A stretch of DNA of 64,000 bases from Dyadobacter fermentans (GTDB taxonomy: Bacteria > Bacteroidota > Bacteroidia > Cytophagales > Spirosomataceae): the NCBI RefSeq assembly GCF_019924045.1, contig NZ_JAHXBN010000005.1, positions 186,001 through 250,000 of the forward strand, in the 5' to 3' direction. The notes under the pieces are model-generated. The model did no database searches, was not told the DNA's origin, and saw only the letters and a program-made list of their open reading frames with translations. Made by a program: the position numbers and the translations under genes. Shown one piece after another: positions 45,020 through 53,190 of this stretch (its first letter is position 1; the number at the start of each line of letters is the position of its first letter).

Positions 45020-45600
45020 TATGGAATGTTCATAAACTTGTGAGTTTGTAACGACATTTTCCATTTGGGATTGTCTTTGATATAGTCAATTATCAAAGGC
45101 AGCATCACGTCCTGCTTACTCCATTCCGGTTGGAGAAGCAATGTGCAATCAGGCGAAACTTTGGCGGCATGTTCCTCTGCGAACTCGAAATCACTTTTAT
45201 TATAAATGATTGCTTTCAGCTCATCGGCGTTCGTGTAGATGTCCGGGTGAGGCGTTTTAAACTTTTTGGGAGAGAAACAAACCCAGTCCCAATGTCCCGT
45301 GAAGGGGTACACGCCCGAGGTTTCGATATTAGTTTTGAAGCCCGCGGATTGCAAAGCCCCGGTGAGCTCGTCGAGATTGTACATTAATGGCTCCCCACCG
45401 GTAATTACTGCCAATCGACCGGGGAACTGCAAAGCGCCGTCCACAATCGCATTAATGTCGGATTTGGGATGAATACTCGCATCCCACGACTCTTTTACAT
45501 CGCACCAATGGCAGCCTACATCGCAACCGCCGAGGCGGATGAAATATGCGGCACGACCGCTGTGCTGGCCTTCACCCTGCAAGGTGTAAAAGGCTTCCAT
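45019..45600 (-). CDS. queE: 7-carboxy-7-deazaguanine synthase
   Basis: Radical-SAM enzyme of queuosine synthesis. It converts carboxytetrahydropterin to carboxydeazaguanine. The cluster motif CX3CX2C reads CDVGCHWC and follows EAFYTLQGEGQHSGRAAYFIR; VITGGEPLMY and the Trp-rich C-terminus match the family. The ATG at 45600 gives 193 residues; a TTG at 45630 would add 10 residues and may be the true start, since homologues have a few residues before this point. The frame itself is open to 45723. No other queuosine gene is nearby. Its stop overlaps the OmpA-like start. Confidence 0.9.
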   Translation of the reverse strand: MEAFYTLQGEGQHSGRAAYFIRLGGCDVGCHWCDVKESWDASIHPKSDINAIVDGALQFPGRLAVITGGEPLMYNLDELTGALQSAGFKTNIETSGVYPFTGHWDWVCFSPKKFKTPHPDIYTNADELKAIIYNKSDFEFAEEHAAKVSPDCTLLLQPEWSKQDVMLPLIIDYIKDNPKWKMSLQTHKFMNIP

Positions 45601-45773
45601 CACCGGAAGTTGAGAGGTAACGATGGGCAAAGTTTCGGTAAGCAAAGTCTTGAAATATTGAATGTTGAAAAAAGTGTAACACGCCGGAGCGCCGTAAAAA
45701 TCCCGTAAAGGTACAAAATTCAAACTTCCTGTTACGGTTAATGGTTCTCTTTAAAAGTAGCATCTTTGCAATT

Positions 45774-47141
45774 ATGAATACAGAAGCAATCCATCAGCAG
45801 GAAGTGATTTGCGCGCTCGCGACGCCCTCAGGCGTGGGCGCGATCGGTGTTATACGCGTGTCGGGCCTGGGCGCGATCAGCATGGTCAACAGCGTTTTCA
45901 AAGGTAAAAACCTCAAAAACGCCGAATCTCACACCGTCCATTTCGGTACCATTAACGCCGGAGATGAAATCATCGACGAAGTGCTCGTGTCCGTTTTTAA
46001 AACGCCGCGCTCGTTTACCAAAGAAGATTCTGTCGAGATTTCCTGCCACGGCTCCGACTATATTATCCGCCAGATATTAAAGCTGCTCATCACCAAAGGC
46101 GCCCGCATCGCCAAACCCGGGGAATTCACTCAGCGTGCTTTCTTAAACGGCCAGTTCGACCTCGTGCAAGCCGAGGCCGTCGCCGACCTGATCGCTGCCG
46201 ACTCGCAGGCCAGCCATAAAACTGCATTGAATCAGCTCCGCGGAGGATTTTCTAAGAAGCTCGCCTCGTTGCGTTCCGAGCTCATTCATTTCGCCTCGAT
46301 GATCGAGCTCGAACTCGATTTTGGGGAAGAAGACGTGGAATTTGCCCAGCGCGATGATCTCCGCCGCCTCATCAACGCATTGCTTTCGACCATAGAGCCA
46401 CTCATCAGCTCATTCGACTTCGGTAATGCCATTAAGGAAGGCGTCCCGGTAGCCATCATCGGCTCGCCCAACGTGGGCAAGTCCACATTGCTGAACGCAC
46501 TATTAAATGAAGAGAAGGCCATCGTCACCAGCATCGCCGGCACCACCCGCGACGTGATCGAAGATACCATAGTGCTCGAAGGTCTTAAATTCCGCTTTAT
46601 CGACACCGCCGGCATTCGCGAAACGACCGACGTGGTCGAATCCATCGGTATCGAGCGCTCGAAAGCCGCGATGGATAAGGCGGATATTGTGATTTTCCTC
46701 TTCGATAGCCCGGAGACGCTGGCAGAGAACCGTGCGCTGGCGGCGTTGTTGCCTGTTAGTAAGGAAGTACTATTTGTTTTGAATAAGACGGATATTAATC
46801 CTTCGCTTGCCAAAGAACTGGCTGCTGATGTTTTGGATGTTATCCCTATTTCCGCGCATACGCAGCAGAATTTACCCGCATTAACCTCGAAACTCGTTTC
46901 GCTCGTGCACGGGCAGGCGGCTGGGGATACCGTCGTGACCAATTTGCGGCATTATGAGCATTTGTTGAAGACTTCGGATTCTTTGACAGATGTTTTGAAT
47001 GGGCTGTCCTTGGGCGTTACCGGGGATTTTTTGGCGCAGGATATCCGGCTGGCGCTGCATCATTTGGGGGAGATTACGGGGACTATTGTGACGGATGATT
47101 TGCTGGATAATATATTTTCGAAGTTTTGTATCGGCAAGTGA
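45774..47141 (+). CDS. mnmE: tRNA modification GTPase MnmE
   Basis: 455 residues from the ATG at 45774 (MNTEAIHQQEVICALATPSG); the upstream frame to 45741 is an unlikely extension. Order: N-terminal folate-binding domain, helical domain, G domain with GSPNVGKST (G1), DTAG (G3) and NKTD (G4), and the C-terminal FCIGK box with its invariant Cys. With MnmG it makes the cmnm5 group on wobble uridines. It is divergent from queE, another wobble-base modification gene. A perfect 12-base terminator stem follows. Confidence 0.96.
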   Translation: MNTEAIHQQEVICALATPSGVGAIGVIRVSGLGAISMVNSVFKGKNLKNAESHTVHFGTINAGDEIIDEVLVSVFKTPRSFTKEDSVEISCHGSDYIIRQILKLLITKGARIAKPGEFTQRAFLNGQFDLVQAEAVADLIAADSQASHKTALNQLRGGFSKKLASLRSELIHFASMIELELDFGEEDVEFAQRDDLRRLINALLSTIEPLISSFDFGNAIKEGVPVAIIGSPNVGKSTLLNALLNEEKAIVTSIAGTTRDVIEDTIVLEGLKFRFIDTAGIRETTDVVESIGIERSKAAMDKADIVIFLFDSPETLAENRALAALLPVSKEVLFVLNKTDINPSLAKELAADVLDVIPISAHTQQNLPALTSKLVSLVHGQAAGDTVVTNLRHYEHLLKTSDSLTDVLNGLSLGVTGDFLAQDIRLALHHLGEITGTIVTDDLLDNIFSKFCIGK

Positions 47142-47174
47142 TTTTCGTAAAACAACAATAGATAATAATATACA

Positions 47175-47216
47175 AGCGTCTGAAAACTTGAAATTTGGTT
47201 CGAATTTTCAGACGCT
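47175..47216 (+). terminator. terminator of mnmE
   Basis: AGCGTCTGAAAA (47175-47186) and TTTTCAGACGCT (47205-47216) are perfect complements around an 18-base loop, followed by TTCC. Stem strength and place 33 bases after the stop make it a good terminator, also usable from the other strand. Confidence 0.78.
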
Positions 47217-47233
47217 TTCCTGCTAGTGTGATA

Positions 47234-47443
47234 TCAATGTTTTGCTACTAATAGGGGAGCGGGCGCGCCCATCCGCTCTTTGAACTTCCGCTCCGGAGAT
47301 AAGCAGGACTGCCCGGCCAGCCAATCCATCGAAACAGGGTCGGTGCTGTGGATAAGTAATTGAGCTGCCCGGTCAATTTCGTGCGCATCCTTTTTGGACA
47401 GGCTGGCGAGCCTTGTAACGAAGGACTCCGCCCATTTACACAT
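47234..47443 (-). pseudogene. remnant of an AraC-family regulator
   Basis: An open frame of 69 codons contains DPVSMDWLAGQSCLSP followed by ERKFKERMG, which matches the first helix-turn-helix of AraC regulators with an N-terminal DUF6597-type domain (usual text: SMDWLAGEACLSPRQFERKFKERIG). Three residues (RQF) are missing inside the helix, the N-terminal domain is gone, and after ERMG the chain turns into unrelated APAPLLVAKH and stops. This is best read as a decayed 3' part of a gene. It lies in the 323-base gap after mnmE, which otherwise holds only the mnmE terminator. Confidence 0.6.
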
Positions 47444-47464
47444 TTCTTCATGTGAGCCGGAATA

Positions 47465-48370
47465 TCAATTCAGGTTTCTGAATTCTTGTGGCGTATTGCC
47501 GGTTTTTTGTTTAAACAGCTTACTGAAATACTGCGGATATTCGAAGCCGAGCTCATATGCGATTTCACTAATGCTTTTATTGCTTCCCAGCAATATATTC
47601 TTTGCTTCTTCGATCAGGAAGTGGTGAATCCTGTCTTTGGCATTCATTCCGGTTTCTTTTTTGAGCAGATCACTCATATAGTTGGGCGACAGATTCACCT
47701 CACCGGCCAGATACGTCACTGATGGCAATCCCTTCTCTTTGAGCACTTCGGAAGAAAAATACGCTCGCAATACCTGCTCTACCCGCGAGACCACATCCCT
47801 GTTTGAATGTTTCCGGGTGATAAACTGCCTGCCGTAATAACGGCTGCAATAATTTAGCAGCAGCTCTATATTGGAAACAATCAGGTTTTGGCTGTGATTG
47901 TCGATATTCTCATTCAGCTCGTTTTCTATCTTCTGGACACAGTCGTAGAGTATCTGCTTTTCCTTCTCGGATAAATGAAGCGCTTCGGCTGTTTCATAGG
48001 AAAAGAAGGTATACTCCTTCATTTTCGATCCCAGGGTTGTACCTCTCACAAGGTCGGGGTGGAAGAACAATCCCCACCCCATCATATCTTCCTTCTTGTC
48101 TATTTCGCTGTCCATTGTCAGTATCTGCCTGGGCGCTATACAGATCAGGCTTCCATCCTGGAAATCGTATTGCTGCCTGCCGTACCTCATATTATTGGCG
48201 CAATAGTTTTTGAACATAATGCAGTAGAAATCGCAACTAATCTTCACATCTTCCTCTATAAGCTCATCTACCTTACTGAAATCAACGACAGCTACCAAAG
48301 GATGTTTAGTTACACCCTTTACGAAATTATTGATCTCCGAAATAGTCTTTACCTGAAGGATCGGTTTCAT
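47465..48370 (-). CDS. AraC-family regulator of the SDR/Yellow-like operon
   Basis: 301 residues. N-terminal domain with VVDFSKV and NNMRYGRQQYDFQDGSLICIAP; C-terminal helix-turn-helix units VTYLAGEVNLSPNYMSDLLKKE and ISEIAYELGFEYPQYFSKLFKQKTGNTPQEFR. It is a paralogue of the regulator at 35976. It is the last gene of an operon with gaps of 24, 27 and 40 bases to the Yellow-like gene and the two SDR genes upstream, so autoregulation of the operon is likely. The signal is unknown. Confidence 0.88.
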   Translation of the reverse strand: MKPILQVKTISEINNFVKGVTKHPLVAVVDFSKVDELIEEDVKISCDFYCIMFKNYCANNMRYGRQQYDFQDGSLICIAPRQILTMDSEIDKKEDMMGWGLFFHPDLVRGTTLGSKMKEYTFFSYETAEALHLSEKEKQILYDCVQKIENELNENIDNHSQNLIVSNIELLLNYCSRYYGRQFITRKHSNRDVVSRVEQVLRAYFSSEVLKEKGLPSVTYLAGEVNLSPNYMSDLLKKETGMNAKDRIHHFLIEEAKNILLGSNKSISEIAYELGFEYPQYFSKLFKQKTGNTPQEFRNLN

Positions 48371-48394
48371 TCTATCTAAAATTTATGGGTAAGC

Positions 48395-49531
48395 CTATTT
48401 TACGTTCACTTTGTAAATAAAATACGGCTTATGCCGGGTAATAACCTTCTTCTTCGGTGCTGCGGCAAACTGGCCAAGGTAGGCCGGGATATAGCTGTCT
48501 GTAAAATATAGCGCGCCGTCAGGGCCGGTGGCTACGCCATCCGCCCACAGAATATCCCCGGAACGGATAAGGGTCGTTAGCTTTTTTGTGGCGGGATCTG
48601 CTAAGATCAAGCCTCCATGCTCAACATCTGTTAGAATGACATTGCCGTTTTTGTCTACCGTAATGCCATCACTCAACGGTTTTGCGCCTGTATCTTCCAA
48701 TTGTTTTGATGCTTCCCTTGGTGTAAGGCTTTCATCCAGTACCGAAGCCAATGATATACGATACAAACGTGATCCAGACATAGGTGCCAGGTATACCCAT
48801 TTGCCGTCTTGACTTATTTCTATACCGTCCAATCCTCCCGCAAAATTAAGCAGTCCAAAGAAAACGCGGTAAGCCTTGCCTTTATTGGTCGTCATCAGCC
48901 AGTTTTCGGCGTTCATTTTCCCGCCTTCCAATACTGTGCGTAAGCTAGGGTCTTTCAGGGAATAGACGAGCAAAGTGGAATTGGTGAACCGGAACACACC
49001 GGGATTTGCCAGCAGGACGTGTTTGCCATCAGGGGTAATGCGCAGATCCTGGGAATACTTTGCTTCTCCTTTTGGAAACTCGTAGTAATGAACCTTTTGT
49101 CTGGTTACCAGATCGAAAGCCCATATCCGGGTTTTTTCAAAATCGAGGGCTGCCGGTTCTATCAGCCATATACGGTTTTGTTTATCTATGGCCATGCCGA
49201 ATGTTCCGCGGAATCGCTTTTGCATTTCCGGTGAAGGGAAAGGCGTTACGTGTCCGTTGATCCACTCGAAAACGGTATTTTCCGAAAATCTGCCTGGCCT
49301 TGCGAGCGGATGGTAATTAAAGTATACATTCCCGTTGGCAGCGACGGCAATATTTCCCGGTGGAAAGTCAAGGCCGATCAGTTTCTCAGAACGGGCAACA
49401 CCCGTTTTCTGTCCGATGTCGGGGTAGGTCTTCCCCGAGCCGTACAACAATTTTATGACCGTGATAAACACGGCCAGAGAGGCAAACAATATCACAGCAA
49501 ACCTGGCTAGTACGAGCTTTAGTGTTTTCAT
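48395..49531 (-). CDS. secreted or membrane-anchored Yellow/royal-jelly-like beta-propeller
   Basis: 378 residues with an N-terminal hydrophobic segment (about 6-28) as signal or anchor. The rest matches the MRJP/Yellow family (PF03022), often annotated as L-dopachrome-tautomerase-related: DFPPGNIAVAANGNVYFNYHP, GMAIDKQNRIWLIEP, GIEISQDGKWVYLAPM and DGITVDKNGNVILTDVEHG are blades of a six-bladed propeller. No catalytic residues can be assigned. It lies between SDR genes and an AraC regulator in one operon, which suggests a small-molecule modification route partly outside the cytoplasm (inference). Confidence 0.85.
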   Translation of the reverse strand: MKTLKLVLARFAVILFASLAVFITVIKLLYGSGKTYPDIGQKTGVARSEKLIGLDFPPGNIAVAANGNVYFNYHPLARPGRFSENTVFEWINGHVTPFPSPEMQKRFRGTFGMAIDKQNRIWLIEPAALDFEKTRIWAFDLVTRQKVHYYEFPKGEAKYSQDLRITPDGKHVLLANPGVFRFTNSTLLVYSLKDPSLRTVLEGGKMNAENWLMTTNKGKAYRVFFGLLNFAGGLDGIEISQDGKWVYLAPMSGSRLYRISLASVLDESLTPREASKQLEDTGAKPLSDGITVDKNGNVILTDVEHGGLILADPATKKLTTLIRSGDILWADGVATGPDGALYFTDSYIPAYLGQFAAAPKKKVITRHKPYFIYKVNVK

Positions 49532-49558
49532 AATTCTAATCCGCCACCTATTGAAGAA

Positions 49559-50431
49559 TTACTTCAACCGGCTCATCACAATACGGTCATACATTTTATC
49601 CCCGAAGGTTCTTCTCATCCACATAAGCATTTTCGCATTCTTGCCCTTGACATATCTGGTTTTCGGGTTTTTTCGGGTGATGGCCTTATCGACTGCCTTG
49701 GCAATAACTTCGGGTTCCGACATTTTGGGCAGCGGCGCCTTGGCAATAGGTTCGAAGATGTGTCTGTAAGCGGTGTTCGCTCCATATTTTTTCCCGTAGG
49801 CGCCGGAAACGTTGTAGAAATTGGTGTTGATAAATCCGGGTTCGATGATGACGACCTTGATGCCAAACTCTTTCACTTCCAACCGGAGCACATCCAACCA
49901 TCCTTCCAGGGCATGTTTCGAAGCATGGTAGATCCCGGCGAGCGGGAAATAGATTTTTCCGCCCATGGACGTGGTATTGATGATGCGCCCCGACTTTTGG
50001 GTTCTCATCTGGGGCAGCACCGCTTTTATCATCCGTACGTAACCATAGAAATTCACATCCATTACTTTTTGGGCATCTTCCATGCTCGTCTCTTCGTTGG
50101 TGCCCATCACACCAAAGCCGGCATTGTTGAAGAGAATGTCAATTTTCCCCTGCTCCTTTATGACTCTTTCCACCGCTGTTTTTACTTGGTCGTCCCGGGT
50201 GACGTCCAGGAGCATAGCGTGCCCACCCAGTGAATCCAGGTATTTGTTATTATCAACCTGAATGTCGCCGCCGTAAACGATGTATCCTTCTTTTATAAGC
50301 CGCTCGCAGGTTGCTTTCCCGATACCGGATGCAGAACCCGTCACTATGACTACTTGTTTGTTGCTTGTCTGTGCATGGATTTTGGTAACGAAAGCCAATA
50401 GCAATCCCATTACCATGATTTTTACTTTCAT
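49559..50431 (-). CDS. SDR-family oxidoreductase with an N-terminal signal-like segment
   Basis: 290 residues. Before the cofactor site (VIVTGSASGIGKATCERL) lies MKVKIMVMGLLLAFVTKIHAQ, which has the charge, hydrophobic core and A-x-A/Q end of a signal peptide. The SDR core is complete: NNAGFG, catalytic Ser in NTTSMGGK and YHASK. Classical SDRs need NAD(P)H and are cytoplasmic, so an exported form would be unusual; twin-arginine residues for folded export are missing. The segment could instead be a membrane anchor. It is second in the operon, 40 bases after SDR 50472 and 27 before the Yellow-like gene. Confidence 0.85.
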   Translation of the reverse strand: MKVKIMVMGLLLAFVTKIHAQTSNKQVVIVTGSASGIGKATCERLIKEGYIVYGGDIQVDNNKYLDSLGGHAMLLDVTRDDQVKTAVERVIKEQGKIDILFNNAGFGVMGTNEETSMEDAQKVMDVNFYGYVRMIKAVLPQMRTQKSGRIINTTSMGGKIYFPLAGIYHASKHALEGWLDVLRLEVKEFGIKVVIIEPGFINTNFYNVSGAYGKKYGANTAYRHIFEPIAKAPLPKMSEPEVIAKAVDKAITRKNPKTRYVKGKNAKMLMWMRRTFGDKMYDRIVMSRLK

Positions 50432-50471
50432 GATTTAAGTTTTTGTACTAAGAAGCTGATTATTTCGGGGC

Positions 50472-51287
50472 TTACATCTGGCTCATTACGATGCTGTCAA
50501 ATGCTGCATCGCCGAGGTAAACACGCATCCAGGGCATCATTTTAGAAAATTTGCCCACCTTGTATCTTGTTTTGGGCTTGTTGCTATTAACGATTTTGGA
50601 AATAGCATCGGAAATGACCTTGGGATCCGAACTGCCTCCGGGCTGCTCCGATTTTTTAGTGCCTTCAATGATTTTATCCATCATATTCCTGTAAGCACTA
50701 TCCTTGTTGATGTTTTCAAACTGGTTGAGCAGCACTGAGCCGAATTCTGTGGCAATAAAACCGGGCTCCAATACCACCACGTGGATATTGAATGGCTTAA
50801 GTTCCAGGCGTAAACAGTCGCTCAGGCCTTCTACGGCGTGTTTGCTGGCATGGTACCACGCGCCCATCGGGAAGTACATTTTACCGCCCATAGACGAGGT
50901 GTTGATGATAGTCCCGGATTTTGCTTTGCGCATGATCGGCACGACTTTTTGCGTCATAGCGGCCATGCCAAAAACGTTTACCTCGAACTGATTGCGGGCT
51001 TGGTCCAAAGGCACGTCCTCTACCGAACCGTATAAGCCATAACCTGCATTGTTCCAAAGCACGTCGATTCTGCCCTGTTCTTTCAAAATTGTGGCGATGA
51101 CACTATCAATATCAGCCTCTATGGTTACATCCATTTTAATAGGGTGACCACCCATTTCCAAAAGATCCTGCATCTGGTCGATCCGGCGTGCTACGGTATA
51201 AACGATATGACCCTCGTGTATTAATTTTTTAGCGGTTTCTTTGCCCATTCCAGAACTCGCACCGGTTATTAAGATCACTTTTTTCAT
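50472..51287 (-). CDS. SDR-family oxidoreductase, first gene of the operon
   Basis: 271 residues with ITGASSGMGKETAKKL at the N-terminus, NNAGYGLYG, catalytic Ser in NTSSMGGK and YHASK near 151. The basic residue in VARRID favours NADP(H). It shares the NTSSMGGKMYFPMGAWYHASKHAVEG block with the next SDR, so the two arose by duplication. A weak promoter is seen upstream on the minus strand (TTG at 51344, 22 bases, CAACTTTG at 51319-51312). The substrate is unknown. Confidence 0.9.
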   Translation of the reverse strand: MKKVILITGASSGMGKETAKKLIHEGHIVYTVARRIDQMQDLLEMGGHPIKMDVTIEADIDSVIATILKEQGRIDVLWNNAGYGLYGSVEDVPLDQARNQFEVNVFGMAAMTQKVVPIMRKAKSGTIINTSSMGGKMYFPMGAWYHASKHAVEGLSDCLRLELKPFNIHVVVLEPGFIATEFGSVLLNQFENINKDSAYRNMMDKIIEGTKKSEQPGGSSDPKVISDAISKIVNSNKPKTRYKVGKFSKMMPWMRVYLGDAAFDSIVMSQM

Positions 51288-51802
51288 TTGCTTTTTAAAT
51301 TATTGATACTGCAAAGTTGCGATAACGCAGTGGGCCGGGCTCAAAACAAATCCACGATTGTTGTATACTTTTTACCGAATTCATAAGTATGTCGCCGGGA
51401 TTTATGGACCACGCCCTGCGCTTAATGGATGCTCTTATCAAGGTAATGCGGCAGAGGATACATGATTTTATACGCGAAGGAGACTATTACAAGGTCGTTG
51501 TTTCTGGTGAGCAACTGGAATGGCTTTGACGGAAATACAAAATAGGATTAACTACTTCGGACTCCTGGGGAACCACAATCTTTGGGTCGTTAGGCCAATA
51601 GGCTACTAATTAAGATAGCCTGCTTTGATTGACTCGCTGGGAAAACTGTCATTTGGAAAATACTGCCGGTCCCCGGCGGGCGAAGTTGTTATTTTTAAAT
51701 TACAAAATATTGCAGTTTTGTAACTTGTGAATAACAATTTGAACTCATTTTGCTGGACGCATTGTAAGCACGTTCATGAGCTCAAACATTTCCATCAGTG
51801 GA

Positions 51803-51831
51803 AATTACGGTGAAACTGACCACCTAATTCC
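51803..51831 (-). mobile_element. possible end remnant of an IS21-like element
   Basis: On the minus strand the sequence reads AATTAGGTGGTCAGTTTCAC followed by CGTAATTTCC. Blocks of the type GGTGGTCAGTTTCACCGGAATA are common near the ends of IS21-family elements in Bacteroidota (from memory). Only one such block is present, and no istA/istB gene remains. Confidence 0.3.
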
Positions 51832-51834
51832 ATT

Positions 51835-52026
51835 TTGGGCACCTCCACGGTAATCTGTAATTATTATCAGTGGCAGGCCTGTTATGTATCTAATCCACCT
51901 ACGCCCTACTTTTGTGTTAATCAGTGCAATATTACCCAGACCATTACCGAAACGATCTATCATGACCTGCCAAGCGATGGAGTTGTTACCAACAACTCAC
52001 AGAGAAACGTTGGAGGTGGTTGGTGA
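51835..52026 (+). other. short Cys/aromatic-rich open frame, possible gene remnant
   Basis: 63 codons from a TTG, no ATG and no ribosome site. The text TVICNYYQWQACYVSNPP with several Cys and a Thr/Asn-rich end looks like the C-terminus of a secreted protein or lipoprotein, not like a random frame. A stop lies 18 bases upstream in frame. I cannot name a family. Confidence 0.25.
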
Positions 52027-52544
52027 GGAACGGTCCGGGAAGCGAGCAATATCAACCACAGGGAGTTTCGCAACGTGAACCGAATTGATCCGACCATGAC
52101 CTGGGTCCTCAATGGCGGGAACAGGCCCGATAACTGAAACAATCAAACCTCTACGGTATTTGCTTTGACTGGCTAGAAGCTCGCTCAAATTCATTCTGCC
52201 GCGTCAGGTGGCGTTTTTCCCAGGCTAAATTAATCAAGTCGCGCGTAAGTTTGTCCCGTGGGTTGGCCCATTCGGGCCGGAGTTTTTGCCATATTCTTGG
52301 CAAGCCGAGATAAATGCAGGTAATCACGAGCTTCACTGCTGGACAAGGCATCGAAGTTTTTTATATATAAAGCGGACTTCGCACCAGTCGAATGTCCGGC
52401 AATCTGACGTACGGCACAAATAGTTTGTGACGAAAGGATACACATCAAGGCAAGCTTGCTGCACCGGAGGTAATTAGATTTAAGCGTGGCCCCGCTTTGA
52501 GTGGTACACCAGTTATAGCCGAGCCCATTTTGCCGAACTTTCGC

Positions 52545-53120
52545 ATGTACCGGTCTGCATTGAATGATGAAAAAGAGCTCCTGCGACAAGTCGCCGCAGG
52601 GAACGAGCGGGCTTTTACACGGGTTTTCGACCATTATCACCAGCGACTGGGGATGCACATTTACCGCATTACCCGCTCCGAATCAGTAGCCGAAGAGCTG
52701 GTTCACGACGTTTTTCTCAAAATCTGGCGAAACCGCGAGCTGCTCGTGGAGGTCGAAAACTTCCCGGTTTACCTTTTTGTAATATCCAAAAATGCGGCAT
52801 TGAACGCCCTGAAAAAGATCGCGGCCGAGCGCGTGAAATTTACCGGACTCGACGATGCCGCGGAAGGAGAGGCCGAGCAGTCGGACGACTACCGTTACGC
52901 ATTGATCGACGAAGCGATTGACCAGCTCCCGCACCAGCAGCGGCAGGTGTATCTGCTCAGCAGGCACGAGCGGCTGTCTTATCATGCAATCGCATTACAA
53001 ATGGGACTTTCGAAAGAGACGGTCAAAAAGTACCTTCAAATCGCTACGGCCTCCATCATTTCCTACATCGGAAAAAATGCCAAAATGAGCCCGATTCTGG
53101 TGCTGAAAATTTTCTTTTAA
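52545..53120 (+). CDS. ECF sigma factor, FecI-like (Bacteroidota family)
   Basis: 191 residues from the ATG at 52545 (MYRSALNDEKELLRQVAAG); the frame to a TTG at 52497 is less likely. Region 2 is seen at AFTRVFDHYHQRLGMHIYRIT and EELVHDVFLKIWRNRELL, region 4 at IDQLPHQQRQVYLLSRHERLSYHAIALQMGLSKETVKKYL. It should direct RNA polymerase to the SusC/SusD operon when released by the FecR anti-sigma encoded 70 bases downstream. The unit FecI-FecR-SusC-SusD is the standard arrangement for a substrate-sensing outer-membrane uptake system. Confidence 0.93.
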   Translation: MYRSALNDEKELLRQVAAGNERAFTRVFDHYHQRLGMHIYRITRSESVAEELVHDVFLKIWRNRELLVEVENFPVYLFVISKNAALNALKKIAAERVKFTGLDDAAEGEAEQSDDYRYALIDEAIDQLPHQQRQVYLLSRHERLSYHAIALQMGLSKETVKKYLQIATASIISYIGKNAKMSPILVLKIFF

Positions 53121-53190
53121 AAATTTTCCAATCCAATAGCCCCTTTTTGGGAGGTCCCGTTGTCCTGTGGTTGAAAATTGATTTAAATCC

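Larger units (their letters stand above)
51288..52544. other. gene desert with decayed fragments
   Basis: About 1,250 bases without a convincing gene. Apart from the fragments listed separately, a 46-codon frame at 51389-51529 (MSPGFMDHALRLMDALIKVM...) and minus-strand frames between 52151 and 52658 are open but have no family. One of them contains RQIAGHST and SALYIKNF, faintly like the end of a tyrosine recombinase. The whole stretch is probably an old insertion site under decay. Confidence 0.5.

Noticed and set aside
45601..45723. Long N-terminal extension of QueE
   Set aside because: The extra 41 residues are not typical of the family, and a promoter-like element (GAATTTTG near 45721-45714) would lie at its start.
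52230..52658. 142-codon minus-strand frame with RQIAGHST...YIKNF, faintly like a tyrosine recombinase end
   Set aside because: Only one short stretch fits; the catalytic Arg and Tyr contexts are not in place, and the frame overlaps the start of the sigma-factor gene. Kept only as a hint that the area is decayed.
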